A stretch of DNA of 64,000 nucleotides from Candidatus Endobugula sertula (lineage in GTDB: Bacteria; Pseudomonadota; Gammaproteobacteria; Pseudomonadales; Cellvibrionaceae): positions 1-64,000 of the forward strand of contig MDLC01000013.1 of the NCBI GenBank assembly GCA_001723645.1, read 5' to 3'. The translations under genes and the position numbers were made by a program. A model generated the notes under the pieces. The model had not been told where the DNA came from and made no database searches. It was given only the letters and a program-made list of their open reading frames with translations. Of the stretch, positions 17,535-27,207 are shown piece by piece (position 1 is the first letter of the stretch; each line of letters begins with the position of its first letter).

Positions 17535-19637
17535 TTAAGCGTTGGCATACTTTTCACTGTTTCCCAACCATCGCGCAATTAATGTTTCCGTTTGCTCAGG
17601 GTTTTCCCGAAGCAGCGTTTCTGCGTGAGTTTTCACGGTGGGCATCAAACTCAGGTCTCGACGTAAATCTGCTAGGGTAAAATCAATATCGCCGGTTTGC
17701 CGAGTTCCCAAGACTTCACCAGGGCCGCGTAGCTGCAGATCAATTTCAGCAATTTTAAAGCCATCATTGGTCGTACGCATGGCTTTTAAGCGCTCTTTAC
17801 TCTGTAACGATAGATTGTCGCCATAAAGCAGCACACAGTGGCTGGTAACACTCCCCCGGCCAATGCGTCCACGCAGCTGGTGTAATTGTGCCAGGCCTAA
17901 ACGCTCTGGGTTTTCGATAATCATCAGACTGGCATTGGGGACATCCACCCCCACTTCAATGACTGTCGTAGCGACGAGCAGATCAATATTACCTGTTTTA
18001 AAAGATTTCATGATTTCGTCTTTTTCCTGACTTTTAAGACGACCATGAACCAAGCCAATAGAGAGCTTAGGAAGCAGCTCTTTTAAAACTGCAGCAGTCT
18101 CTTCAGCCGCCTGGGCCTCAAACATTTCAGACTGCTCAATCAATGTACATACCCAATAGGCCTGCCGTCCCGATTGACAGGCATGATCAATACGCTCAAT
18201 AACTGTCTGTCGCTTATGCTGGCTGATAATGACGGTTTTTACCGGAATCCGACCTTTAGGTAATTCATCAATGACTGAATAGTCAAGGTCAGCATAGGTA
18301 CTCATTGCTAGTGTACGGGGAATCGGCGTTGCGGTCATAATTAATTGATGGGGAATGACTGCATCCTGATAAGTCTCTTCGCCGTCTATCCCATCTCTTT
18401 GCATGCCTTTACTGCGTAAACTCAAGCGCTGATGAACACCAAATCGATGCTGTTCATCAATAATAATCAGAGCCAAATCGTTAAAAATCACATCTTCCTG
18501 GAATAAAGCATGAGTTCCCACCACGATATGGATATGGCCTTCTTCTAGTCCTTTCAATTGTTCTCGGCGTTCGTTCAGTTTTTGTCGCCCGGTTAACCAG
18601 CCAATGGTTAAGCCAAGAGGCACAAACCATTGTTCAAAGTTACGGCGATGTTGCTCCGCCAGGATTTCGGTGGGAGCCATAATAGCTACCTGACGATGGT
18701 TGGCAGTTGCCTGTAAAGCAGCCAGAGCAGCCACCACCGTTTTACCCGCCCCCACATCCCCCTGTAATAACCGCATCATCGGAACAGAACGAGTAAGATC
18801 ATGTTGAATTTCTGCTACGACACGTTGTTGTGCTGCGGTTAATGTAAAGTATAAGGCTTGTAAAAACGCCTGTTCTTTATTTTTTTCGACGACTAAGGGT
18901 ATTGCAGATTGCTTATGTCGTTGCTTGCGTAAACGCAATAGACTGAGTTGATAGGCGGTGAGCTCTTCAATAACCAATGCTTGCTGATAGGGATGAGTAC
19001 CCTCCAATAATTGTTGAAGGTTCGCTTCTTTTGGTGGAGAATGAAGATAGCGAAGTTGCTCCAGTAAAGAGGTGTTTTGAGGGTGATTTTGGGGTATTAA
19101 GCTTGTAAATTCATACCCTTTAAAGTAAGTAAGCGCCAACTTAATAAGGCTGCGTAAACGTGGTTGAGTGACACCATCAGTGATGGGATAGATTGGTGTC
19201 AATGTTTGTTCCAAAACGGGTGTTTTTGTACCTGCCCCAATGACCTGATATTCCGGATGATAGATTTCCAGACCTGACGCCCCACGGCGGGCTTCTCCGT
19301 AACAACGAACGGTGAAGCCAGTTGCCAGACGGGTACGTTGAGCATTCGAAAAATAGTAGAAGCGTAGGTTAATCGCACCACTATCATCTTGAATACGACA
19401 CAGTAAGCTGCGACGTTTACCAATGATCACATTGGTCCCTATCACCTCCCCTTGAACTACCACATATTGGAATGGTTGCAAACTCCCTATAGGGGTGATT
19501 CGGGTGCGATCTGTATATTGTCGAGGCAAATGGAACAGTAGGTCCTGAAGAGTGACAATTCCCAGCTTTTTCAGTTTCGCTGCTAGCTGAGCACCCACCC
19601 CTTTAAGCTGAGTTACCGAATCAGTGGGTGAGTGTAC
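17535..19637 (-). CDS. recG: ATP-dependent DNA helicase RecG
   Basis: It remodels stalled replication forks and branch-migrates Holliday junctions. About 700 residues, the expected size. An N-terminal wedge/OB domain is followed by a superfamily 2 helicase core: Walker A LLQGDVGAGKTVVA, DEQHRFG (motif II), TATPIPRTL (motif III), and QLRGRIGRG (motif VI). The ATG at 19637, giving MVHSPTDSV, fits the family start better than one 15 codons earlier. It overlaps the end of oxyR by 17 bases, as in the oxyR-recG pair of Pseudomonas. Confidence 0.96.
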   Translation of the reverse strand, partial: VHSPTDSVTQLKGVGAQLAAKLKKLGIVTLQDLLFHLPRQYTDRTRITPIGSLQPFQYVVVQGEVIGTNVIIGKRRSLLCRIQDDSGAINLRFYYFSNAQRTRLATGFTVRCYGEARRGASGLEIYHPEYQVIGAGTKTPVLEQTLTPIYPITDGVTQPRLRSLIKLALTYFKGYEFTSLIPQNHPQNTSLLEQLRYLHSPPKEANLQQLLEGTHPYQQALVIEELTAYQLSLLRLRKQRHKQSAIPLVVEKNKEQAFLQALYFTLTAAQQRVVAEIQHDLTRSVPMMRLLQGDVGAGKTVVAALAALQATANHRQVAIMAPTEILAEQHRRNFEQWFVPLGLTIGWLTGRQKLNERREQLKGLEEGHIHIVVGTHALFQEDVIFNDLALIIIDEQHRFGVHQRLSLRSKGMQRDGIDGEETYQDAVIPHQLIMTATPIPRTLAMSTYADLDYSVIDELPKGRIPVKTVIISQHKRQTVIERIDHACQSGRQAYWVCTLIEQSEMFEAQAAEETAAVLKELLPKLSIGLVHGRLKSQEKDEIMKSFKTGNIDLLVATTVIEVGVDVPNASLMIIENPERLGLAQLHQLRGRIGRGSVTSHCVLLYGDNLSLQSKERLKAMRTTNDGFKIAEIDLQLRGPGEVLGTRQTGDIDFTLADLRRDLSLMPTVKTHAETLLRENPEQTETLIARWLGNSEKYANA

Positions 19638-20550
19638 CATGGGCTTTACGTTGTCCTTGCTGAATGGCAGAACGCAATACATCCACCGCCTTATGTCGTG
19701 GAAAACTGGCCCTCCAGGCTAGACCCACTACCCGTTTGGCATTGACATCCGTTAGAGGGCGAGTCACTAAAGTATCTGGGGTATAATGACTGGCTGCTGC
19801 TGACTCAGGAAGAATCGTAATCCCGATACCCGATGCTACCATATGGCGCATGGTTTCCAGTGAGCTGCCTTCGGTTGCAGTACGAATATTACCACTGTTA
19901 TCTGCAATGGTTGTTTTAATATTGGGCATAACTTCTAAAATCTGATCACGAAAACAATGTCCTTCACCCAGTAATAGCACGTTCTCATCGCTTAAGTCTT
20001 CTGCTTGTAAGGCTTCTTTTTCTGCTAGTGTATGGTTGCTCGGGAGTAACACGACAAAATTTTCATCATACAGTGGTTGGGTTACCACATCGGCTTCTGT
20101 AAAAGGTAGGGCTACAATAATCACATCGAGATCACCTTTGCGCAGGCGCGGGCGCAAACTAGCCGTATAGCCTTCTTCAATAAATAAAGGCATTTTGGGA
20201 GCGATCTCCTGCAATTGGGGAATAAATTGTGGAAATAAGTAGGGGCCGATGGTAAAGATAGCTCCGACTTTTAAGGGGCTGCCCAACTGGTCTTTCCCAG
20301 ATGTTGCAATATCCTTAATGACGGATGATTGTTCCAGTACAATCTGGGCTTGGGCCACAATTTGCTCACCCATCGGTGTGGGTTGAACACGGGTTTTTGA
20401 CCGTTCGAAGATGCTAATACCCAGCTCGTCTTCCAATTTTTTAACCGCAACGCTGAGCGTAGGTTGTGATACATTACAGCGATCAGCGGCTTGACCAAAA
20501 TGTTGGTCCTGGGCAAGGGTAACAATATACCGAAGTTCAGTGAGTGTCAC
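19621..20550 (-). CDS. oxyR: OxyR-type hydrogen peroxide regulator lacking the resolving cysteine
   Basis: A 309-residue LysR-type regulator: winged helix 1-60 (AADRCNVSQPTLS recognition helix) and a substrate-binding-like domain. Peroxidatic Cys199 is in GHCFRDQ, exactly at the E. coli number. Position 208, normally the resolving Cys, is Met (codon at 19927-19929). The only other Cys is residue 25, in the DNA-binding domain. The rest, including SLETMRHMVASG and GITILPE, is typical OxyR. It heads an oxyR-recG operon. Whether it forms a disulfide with another partner is unknown. Confidence 0.93.
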   Translation of the reverse strand: MTLTELRYIVTLAQDQHFGQAADRCNVSQPTLSVAVKKLEDELGISIFERSKTRVQPTPMGEQIVAQAQIVLEQSSVIKDIATSGKDQLGSPLKVGAIFTIGPYLFPQFIPQLQEIAPKMPLFIEEGYTASLRPRLRKGDLDVIIVALPFTEADVVTQPLYDENFVVLLPSNHTLAEKEALQAEDLSDENVLLLGEGHCFRDQILEVMPNIKTTIADNSGNIRTATEGSSLETMRHMVASGIGITILPESAAASHYTPDTLVTRPLTDVNAKRVVGLAWRASFPRHKAVDVLRSAIQQGQRKAHGTLTH

Positions 20551-20692
20551 TTTTATAGGCCTTTATTTTTCATCATATTGAAAAAAATAACGATTGTTGA
20601 TTATTAATAGTAAATTAAAAACCTTGGGGTGGGTAGGCTTAAGTATGGATTAACTCAGCTTAACTCTCCCCTTTTTTGAACGAGACTTACTT

Positions 20693-21556
20693 ATGTTACA
20701 GGAAAAAGTATTGCTTCTGGGATATGGTGATATTGCCCGTCGTCTGGCACGCTTATTGGTTGGTTACCAGATTACTGGGGTACGGCGTACATCCCCTTAT
20801 ATTCCAACATTAGACACTGAAGTAGCCATAAGGTTTGCCGATTGTCGTAAATTAGAACAAATGCAAGCGATTATGTCAGAAGGCTTTGATATTATAGTGA
20901 TGACATTTACACCGACTGTCAGAAATGATGTGGGGTACCGTGAAGCCTATGTCGATACGATGTGCACAGTGCTTGATGTACTGAAACAACAACCATATCG
21001 GCCCCGCTTGGTGGTATTTGTCTCCAGTAGCAGTGTGTATGCGCAGATGGATGCTAGTTGGGTCGATGAGGACTCTGTTACAGCCCCCACACATTACAGC
21101 GGGCTTCGCCTATTGGAAGCTGAACAACGATTACAGAACAGTGGCTTGGATTATTGTTGTGTACGTTTTTCTGGCATTTATGGTCCTGGGCGTGAACGTT
21201 TAATTCAGCAAGTCATTGTGGGTGATCACTCTCCCGCAGAGCCGATAATTTACAGTAACCGTATTCATGTCGATGACTGTGTAGGTGTCTTGGCACATCT
21301 TATTCAACAACACAAAACCCAGGCTATTGATTCCCTGTATCTTGCAACCGACTGTCTGCCTGTGCCGATTCATGAAGTTAAACAATGGTTGGCTAGACAA
21401 CTCACACTGCCGGACAACGCGAATCCCACTTCTCGTTCATCGCGTGGCAGCAAACGTTGTTCAAATAAACGATTGTTAGGAACCGACTACCAATTTCTTT
21501 ATCCCAGTTATCGGGAAGGCTATACAGAACTCTTAAAAAGACGGAAAAACTTATGA
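20693..21556 (+). CDS. NAD(P)-dependent epimerase/reductase-like protein (YeeZ-like)
   Basis: 287 residues with an extended short-chain-dehydrogenase fold. The dinucleotide-binding turn is GYGDIARRLARLL, the form seen in the YeeZ-like group rather than GxxGxxG. VVFVSSSSVYA and the YSGLRLLEAE segment (Tyr present, the usual Lys is Arg) follow, then GIYGPGRERL and HVDDCVGVLA. The substrate is unknown. It is divergent from oxyR and its stop overlaps the next start by four bases (ATGA). Confidence 0.75.
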   Translation: MLQEKVLLLGYGDIARRLARLLVGYQITGVRRTSPYIPTLDTEVAIRFADCRKLEQMQAIMSEGFDIIVMTFTPTVRNDVGYREAYVDTMCTVLDVLKQQPYRPRLVVFVSSSSVYAQMDASWVDEDSVTAPTHYSGLRLLEAEQRLQNSGLDYCCVRFSGIYGPGRERLIQQVIVGDHSPAEPIIYSNRIHVDDCVGVLAHLIQQHKTQAIDSLYLATDCLPVPIHEVKQWLARQLTLPDNANPTSRSSRGSKRCSNKRLLGTDYQFLYPSYREGYTELLKRRKNL

Positions 21557-22056
21557 TTAAAAAGCTATTGATTACGCTGATATATTGTATCAGCTTGAAT
21601 GTTATTGCGGCTGAATCCATTGAAAAAATAAGCCAGGAAAAAAAGCAGGCCATTGATGAAGTCTTAACAATCACTGGTTCACTGACTGTCACTGATCTGA
21701 TGAGTAATGATATAGCCCAACAAATGGTTGATGGTCTATACCATCGACAATGGAGCTTGCAACCAGAAATTATTACCACCATTCGCGACGAAATCAAGCA
21801 GATTATGTATGACGAATTTATCGCTAATGGTCTTATGAAAAGTATCGTCTATGTCATTTATGATAAGCACTTTTCATTGCAGGAATTACAGGAAATCGTG
21901 ATATTTTATAAAACGCCTACAGGAAAAAAGTTAATCACTGTATTACCACAAGTGACTCAAGAAGCACTGAGTGAAGGTCGCCGTTATGGTCAAAGGCTGG
22001 TGCCACTGATTCAGGAAAGAATGAAAAAGCGCTTTGAAAAATTGGAACTCCAATAA
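21553..22056 (+). CDS. DUF2059 family exported protein
   Basis: A 167-residue protein with an N-terminal signal sequence (about 1-20, ending VIAAES) and an all-helical mature part. The segment VYDKHFSLQELQEIVIFYKTP and the following GKKLITVLPQ is the characteristic core of DUF2059 proteins. No function is known; it would act in the periplasm. It overlaps the epimerase gene by ATGA, so translation is coupled. Confidence 0.8.
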   Translation: MIKKLLITLIYCISLNVIAAESIEKISQEKKQAIDEVLTITGSLTVTDLMSNDIAQQMVDGLYHRQWSLQPEIITTIRDEIKQIMYDEFIANGLMKSIVYVIYDKHFSLQELQEIVIFYKTPTGKKLITVLPQVTQEALSEGRRYGQRLVPLIQERMKKRFEKLELQ

Positions 22057-22372
22057 AGGAATAATGACGTATTTTTTTCGCGACTCATCTGGAGTTCACA
22101 TCTCCAGGTTGGAGACCATCGACTCATATATAGCTCTCATCGGGATGCCTATGGAGCAATAATTGGCACTGTGGAGTGTTAGCGGAAAGTCGCTCCGATG
22201 GGTATATCATGTATAGGAGCGATGCTATATGTTTAGCAACCGTTTACTGGACATTTGTCCTGATATTTTTGCGGGGTATTAATGCCTTTTGGGGTTAATG
22301 CTGCTACAATACGCGCCTTTTTTAGCAATCTTTATAATCCCACTACGTCAATCGTTGAGGTTTTACCAGCCA
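22057..22372 (+). other. Gene-free region upstream of serA with inverted repeats
   Basis: These 316 bases contain no convincing ORF. Visible structure: CTGGAG and CTCCAG around a 7-base loop (22089-22107); CGCTCC and GGAGCG arms about 19 bases apart near 22191-22220; and the octamer CGACTCAT twice (near 22081 and 22130). It could encode a leader or a small RNA, but no known RNA family was recognised. Confidence 0.35.
22302..22310 (+). promoter_or_regulatory. Possible extended -10 promoter of serA
   Basis: TGCTACAAT matches the extended -10 form (TG-n-TATAAT with one mismatch). No good -35 box is seen 17 bases upstream, which extended promoters can do without. Transcription would start near 22317, about 56 bases before the serA ATG. 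Confidence 0.4.
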
Positions 22373-23602
22373 ATGGTTTCTATTTCTCTTGAAAAAAGTA
22401 AAATTAAGTTTCTTTTGTTGGAAGGAGTACATCAATCTGCTGTTGATACACTCACTGAGTCTGGCTATACCAATATTGAATATATCAAAACAGCACTGAG
22501 TGAAGAGCAGTTGATCAAGAAGCTTGCCGATGTACACTTTGTGGGTATTCGCTCCCGTACTCAATTAACATCTCGTGTGTTTGAGTCTGCGAAAAAGCTG
22601 GTTGCTGTAGGGTGCTTTTGTATTGGCACGAACCAGGTAGATTTGGTGGCTGCACAAGAACGCGGAATTGTTGTATTTAACGCGCCTTATTCTAATACTC
22701 GTAGCGTTGCAGAGTTGGTGTTGGCAGAAGCCATTTTATTATTACGGGGAATACCTGAAAAAAATGCCGTGTGCCATCGCGGCGGTTGGTTAAAAAGTGC
22801 GGCTGGTGCCTATGAGGCTCGCGGAAAAGTCTTGGGTATTATCGGTTATGGTTCAATTGGCTCCCAGGTTAGTGTATTAGCAGAAAGTTTGGGTATGAAA
22901 GTGTGTTTTTACGATGTCATTACCAAGCTCCCGCTGGGCAATGCTATCCAGATGCGTGATATGTATGAATTGCTCGGATCATGCGATGTGGTCACTTTAC
23001 ATGTGCCTGAAAATGTATCGACAAAGAATATGTTTGGTGCAAAAGAAATCGCTGCTATGAGATCAGGCTCGATATTGATTAATGCGGCTCGTGGTACCGT
23101 CGTGGATATTGATGCCTTGGCAGAAGCCTTGATGAGTAAGCACTTAGCAGGAACCGCCATTGACGTTTTTCCAGTAGAGCCCAAAGGTAACAATGAAGAA
23201 TTTGTGAGCCCTTTACGTGAATTTGATAACGCTATTCTGACGCCTCATATTGGTGGGTCTACACAGGAAGCGCAGGAAAACATTGGTCTTGAAGTGGCAG
23301 AGAAGCTGGTAAAATACTCTGATAATGGAACGACTACCAGCTCTGTTAACTTCCCTGAAGTCGCGTTGCCAGAACATGAAAACATGCATCGTTTGTTGCA
23401 CGTCCATAAAAACGTGCCGGGTGTGTTATCATCGATTAACCAAATTTTTTCTGAGAATAATATCAATATCTGTGGACAGTATTTGCAAACCCATGATCAA
23501 CTGGGTTACGTGGTGATTGAAGTCGATGCGGATTATAGTGATATGGCGTTGAGGCGGTTGAAAGAGATTGAAGGGACGATTCGCTGCCGGGTGCTTCACT
23601 AA
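22373..23602 (+). CDS. serA: D-3-phosphoglycerate dehydrogenase
   Basis: First enzyme of serine synthesis (3-phosphoglycerate to phosphohydroxypyruvate, NAD-dependent). 409 residues, the size of the short E. coli-type enzyme with a C-terminal ACT domain for serine feedback. Motifs: GCFCIGTNQVDL, the NAD loop GYGSIGSQ, NAARGTVVD, catalytic His in TPHIGGSTQEAQ, and the ACT domain from about 335 (VPGVLSSINQIFSENNINI). The ATG at 22373 gives the E. coli-like start VSISLEKSKIKFLL; an upstream GTG extension of 28 codons has no family support. Confidence 0.97.
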   Translation: MVSISLEKSKIKFLLLEGVHQSAVDTLTESGYTNIEYIKTALSEEQLIKKLADVHFVGIRSRTQLTSRVFESAKKLVAVGCFCIGTNQVDLVAAQERGIVVFNAPYSNTRSVAELVLAEAILLLRGIPEKNAVCHRGGWLKSAAGAYEARGKVLGIIGYGSIGSQVSVLAESLGMKVCFYDVITKLPLGNAIQMRDMYELLGSCDVVTLHVPENVSTKNMFGAKEIAAMRSGSILINAARGTVVDIDALAEALMSKHLAGTAIDVFPVEPKGNNEEFVSPLREFDNAILTPHIGGSTQEAQENIGLEVAEKLVKYSDNGTTTSSVNFPEVALPEHENMHRLLHVHKNVPGVLSSINQIFSENNINICGQYLQTHDQLGYVVIEVDADYSDMALRRLKEIEGTIRCRVLH

Positions 23603-23740
23603 GTGCGTAAGCCTGGTTAGAGAATGCTATCAAGTGTTAGGGTTATTGGGTCGTTTCAGAACGCATAAAAAGCTGCAACAAAAAGTCGCATCAATGAATG
23701 ATTCTGCAGATCTGGTGTATGCCGTATAGGGTGTGAGTGA

Positions 23741-25267
23741 TCAATTGAATACTAGGTCCTGGTAGGAAGGCCGAATATCCAGTGAACGGAGTAGCTCCAA
23801 ATCAATCTGTTCATTAACTGTGAGATCATTTTGAATCCGATATTCTATAATGGCGGCCGTTGTCTTGGGGCCAGCAATACCATTAATAATAGAGGGTGAT
23901 ATTACCCCTGTTTCTGCCAACTTTTTTTGCAAACGGTAAATCATGGGTTTGTTGAGTGTTAATGGGTAAGATGAAATATCTAACTCTAATATACCGTTAT
24001 GATTTTTTAGTGTTTTATTTTTAAATAGATTTTTAACCGCCTGATTTTTTGAATCTTGGCCGTAGGCCGCATAATATAACGTGTCGGGAATAAGCATGTT
24101 GTCTTTATAGCCATTGAATATGGCTTGTTGTACCACGCGTTGAATATTGAAGGCAAAAATTTTCGGTAATAGATCGTAATTGTTGCTGCCATTAACGATT
24201 TGCCAAGCACCTAATTGATAATGAGAATCTGGGCTATAATAGCTTGAAAAGCGTCGATCAATATCTCTATAACGCCACTTCTTTTGTTGTTTTAGACGAG
24301 TTATGACATAGGCGGAATAGATGGCTTGCAAAAACTCTTGATCAAGTGCCATGATGCTTTCAATACCATTAGGCAGGACTTCTTTTGAAACTCCTAGAGC
24401 TATCATGGCTTTGACATAGGACTCATAGTATAGATTAGAATTACTCGCTTGTTGCATAATAATAAGATAAAGCTGAGCCAACTCGTTTCTATCCGTTTTA
24501 TAATTGCTTGGAAAATTTTTCTGACGCTCCGCATTTTTAATGTAATCAATAATATGAGCAGTTTGTTGTTGAATAATACGTGATTTTTCTATGGCTTTGG
24601 GGTTTGGCGTCTCTACGGTTTTAGTATTTTTCTCTTTGGTCTTATCAACTGATTCTGTCGGTGTTTGATGATCTGCAGTGGTGCGGCTTTCACCTTGCTG
24701 TCTTTCGGATTCAGCGATAGTCTGTGAATTTTCCTGGGTCAACTCTTCCGAGCCGGGTATCTCTTTTCGTGCTGTTCTTGGTGCCGAAGATTGGGCTTCA
24801 ACTGTTGCTGGTTTGGTCAAATGGATGAGATCAATGGTTTTGTTGAGCTTTGCCAGCTCCTTGTTCATGGACTGGTTATTTTGAAAAATTAGATATCCCG
24901 ATAATACATAGGTAACCCCAACTGAAACAATAATAACTATAGCCATCATGGTTAATGCTTGTTTGCGTAGTTGCTTTGTTGGTTCAGCAAAGAGTTCTTG
25001 GATTAACGGTGTATAGTCAGTTTTTTTAAAGCTTCGTGCCAGCTCAGCGTCTTTTACGGCTAGACGATTTTCTATAATCACCCGATCCCGTTCGGATGTC
25101 ATATGATCGGCTTTATCCTGTAATTCCTGGTTTTGTTGTTGTAATTCCTGAATGGTGTTTTCTGCAACAGAGAGTTTTTCAGAGAGCTTGCTAAGCTCGG
25201 AGGGTATATTTTGACTGTTCATGAATATTTTTTCATTTGTCATTGTTGGATACCTGACTATAAGCAT
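23741..25267 (-). CDS. Coiled-coil membrane protein with C-terminal peptidoglycan-binding domain
   Basis: About 500 residues: an N-terminal coiled coil (about 20-75, rich in Gln, Glu and Leu), a single membrane helix (about 105-128), a low-complexity periplasmic stretch rich in Thr, Ser, Glu and Lys (about 150-235), a helical domain, and at the end a PGBD-like module (RLQKKLAETGVISPSIINGI...GPKTTAAIIEY). It would span the inner membrane and reach the cell wall. I do not recognise the central domain. The start is uncertain: ATG at 25267, 25243 or 25222. No operon partner. Confidence 0.65.
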   Translation of the reverse strand: MLIVRYPTMTNEKIFMNSQNIPSELSKLSEKLSVAENTIQELQQQNQELQDKADHMTSERDRVIIENRLAVKDAELARSFKKTDYTPLIQELFAEPTKQLRKQALTMMAIVIIVSVGVTYVLSGYLIFQNNQSMNKELAKLNKTIDLIHLTKPATVEAQSSAPRTARKEIPGSEELTQENSQTIAESERQQGESRTTADHQTPTESVDKTKEKNTKTVETPNPKAIEKSRIIQQQTAHIIDYIKNAERQKNFPSNYKTDRNELAQLYLIIMQQASNSNLYYESYVKAMIALGVSKEVLPNGIESIMALDQEFLQAIYSAYVITRLKQQKKWRYRDIDRRFSSYYSPDSHYQLGAWQIVNGSNNYDLLPKIFAFNIQRVVQQAIFNGYKDNMLIPDTLYYAAYGQDSKNQAVKNLFKNKTLKNHNGILELDISSYPLTLNKPMIYRLQKKLAETGVISPSIINGIAGPKTTAAIIEYRIQNDLTVNEQIDLELLRSLDIRPSYQDLVFN

Positions 25268-25677
25268 AGATCAGACTGCAAAAGAAAGGTAGTAAAAGCA
25301 ATCACTGCTAAGCTATTCCGGCACACAAATCAACGCCTAGTCTAACAGATTTTTAGAGTGGTTTTCTATATTAATTTTAGCCAGGGAGGATATTGAGTAC
25401 GTGTTTTGCTCTATTTTTGGTCTTTGGTTGTCTTTTGTTCAATAGGGCTTCGTGTGTGTCAATGTGCGGCTTTCAACAGCCCCTTGGCCAGTACATTCTT
25501 TTTGAAAATATTGACAAGATATTTTCAATTGATTGATAGGGAGTAGGGTGAGAAATATGTCATGGTATCAAGCATGGCTTGTTCTCTTAAGCGTTGAAAA
25601 AAGTCTTTTTAGTGAGAGAAAAACACGGCGTCAACTTTGAAGAAACTCGCGAACGGTTTCCCGTTCCAGCAATAACC
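25268..25677. other. Gene-free region between ubiK and the peptidoglycan-binding protein gene
   Basis: I see no gene in these 410 bases. The one clear structure is a perfect 10-bp inverted repeat at 25502-25528 (TTGAAAATAT, 7-base gap, ATATTTTCAA). It could act as a transcription terminator or a protein-binding site; it lacks a U tract on either side. Confidence 0.4.
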
Positions 25678-25959
25678 CTATTCTGTATTACACGAGTGAG
25701 CTTGTAAGTTTAAGTGATTATTCTGGATAAGCTTTTCTAATTCGTTGACTTGTTGGTTGAGTACGTTGAGTTTTTCTTGGGTTCGTTTTAAAACCTCTGT
25801 CTGTGCATCAAATTCACTACGAGAAACCATATTCATTCCTTGAAGGGTTGACTCCATTTGCGACTTAATTTGAGCAAAGACTTCTGGTGAATAGTGAGAA
25901 GCTTTGGATAAGTGTTGGTGCACATCATTGATGAGTTGTTTTGCGAGTATAGAAAACAT
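25678..25959 (-). CDS. ubiK: Ubiquinone biosynthesis accessory factor UbiK
   Basis: A 93-residue protein of the BMFP/YqiC family. N-terminal amphipathic helix (FSILAKQLINDVHQ), then a coiled coil that trimerises (RSEFDAQTEVLKRTQEKLNVLNQQVNELEKLI). UbiK works with UbiJ in the cytosolic ubiquinone-synthesis complex. Length and both helices match. It is close to glnK and sutA, as in Pseudomonas; comM is not beside it here. Confidence 0.9.
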   Translation of the reverse strand: MFSILAKQLINDVHQHLSKASHYSPEVFAQIKSQMESTLQGMNMVSRSEFDAQTEVLKRTQEKLNVLNQQVNELEKLIQNNHLNLQAHSCNTE

Positions 25960-26689
<730 letters not shown>

Positions 26690-26901
26690 AACGATTTCTT
26701 TTTGAGCTATTTTTGCGATTTCAGCAAACCTGACCGCTTTTTTATACATTGATGTCCACAGTTATAACATTGATAGGATGATTGATAAAAAAACATAACA
26801 AAAAAAACTAATAAATGCACTTATTTATTCTGTCAACTGCCGCTAAATACACTATAAATATTACGTTATTATTCATTTTTTAGTTAGTAGGAAGTTGGTT
26901 T

Positions 26902-27135
26902 ATGTCAGAAGAAGAAAGCTTGGTGTTTTCTGTTCATAGCTCAGAGGATCATATAGAAACAGAGTTATTGATGCATCATACCTCAATGGTTGAGAAGGTT
27001 ATTGAAAGAGAAACACTTAACCGTCAAATAGAAGAGTTTTTAGCTAACGGAGGACGGATTAGTGCTATTGATCCTAATGTGATGGCTGATCCACCTAAGA
27101 AGCCAGAAAATAGATACGGTAGTCACCCTATATAA
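26902..27135 (+). CDS. sutA: SutA-like RNA polymerase-associated regulator
   Basis: 77 residues with an acidic N-terminal region, a short central helix (RETLNRQIEEFLANGG) and the C-terminal tail IDPNVMADPPKKPENRYGS. The helix and tail match what I recall of P. aeruginosa SutA, a small RNA polymerase-binding protein that promotes ribosome and maintenance gene expression in slow growth. The acidic N-terminus is shorter than in Pseudomonas. The ubiK/glnK neighbourhood agrees. A -10 candidate TATAAA is at 26853-26858. Confidence 0.75.
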   Translation: MSEEESLVFSVHSSEDHIETELLMHHTSMVEKVIERETLNRQIEEFLANGGRISAIDPNVMADPPKKPENRYGSHPI

Positions 27136-27207
27136 GATAGAATTAGTGGCCCTGCTAGATCGTTTTCAAGCCAGTCCCTCAGGCTTTTGCTGGCGGATTT
27201 AATGAGA

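Noticed and set aside
21402-21797. 131-codon minus-strand ORF over the epimerase/DUF2059 junction
   Set aside because: Antisense to two well-supported coupled genes; no motif.
25595-25690. Short plus-strand frame with a BrnT-like EKHGVNFEE segment upstream of ubiK
   Set aside because: About 30 codons only, overlaps the ubiK end, and lacks the rest of a BrnT toxin and any antitoxin; probably chance.
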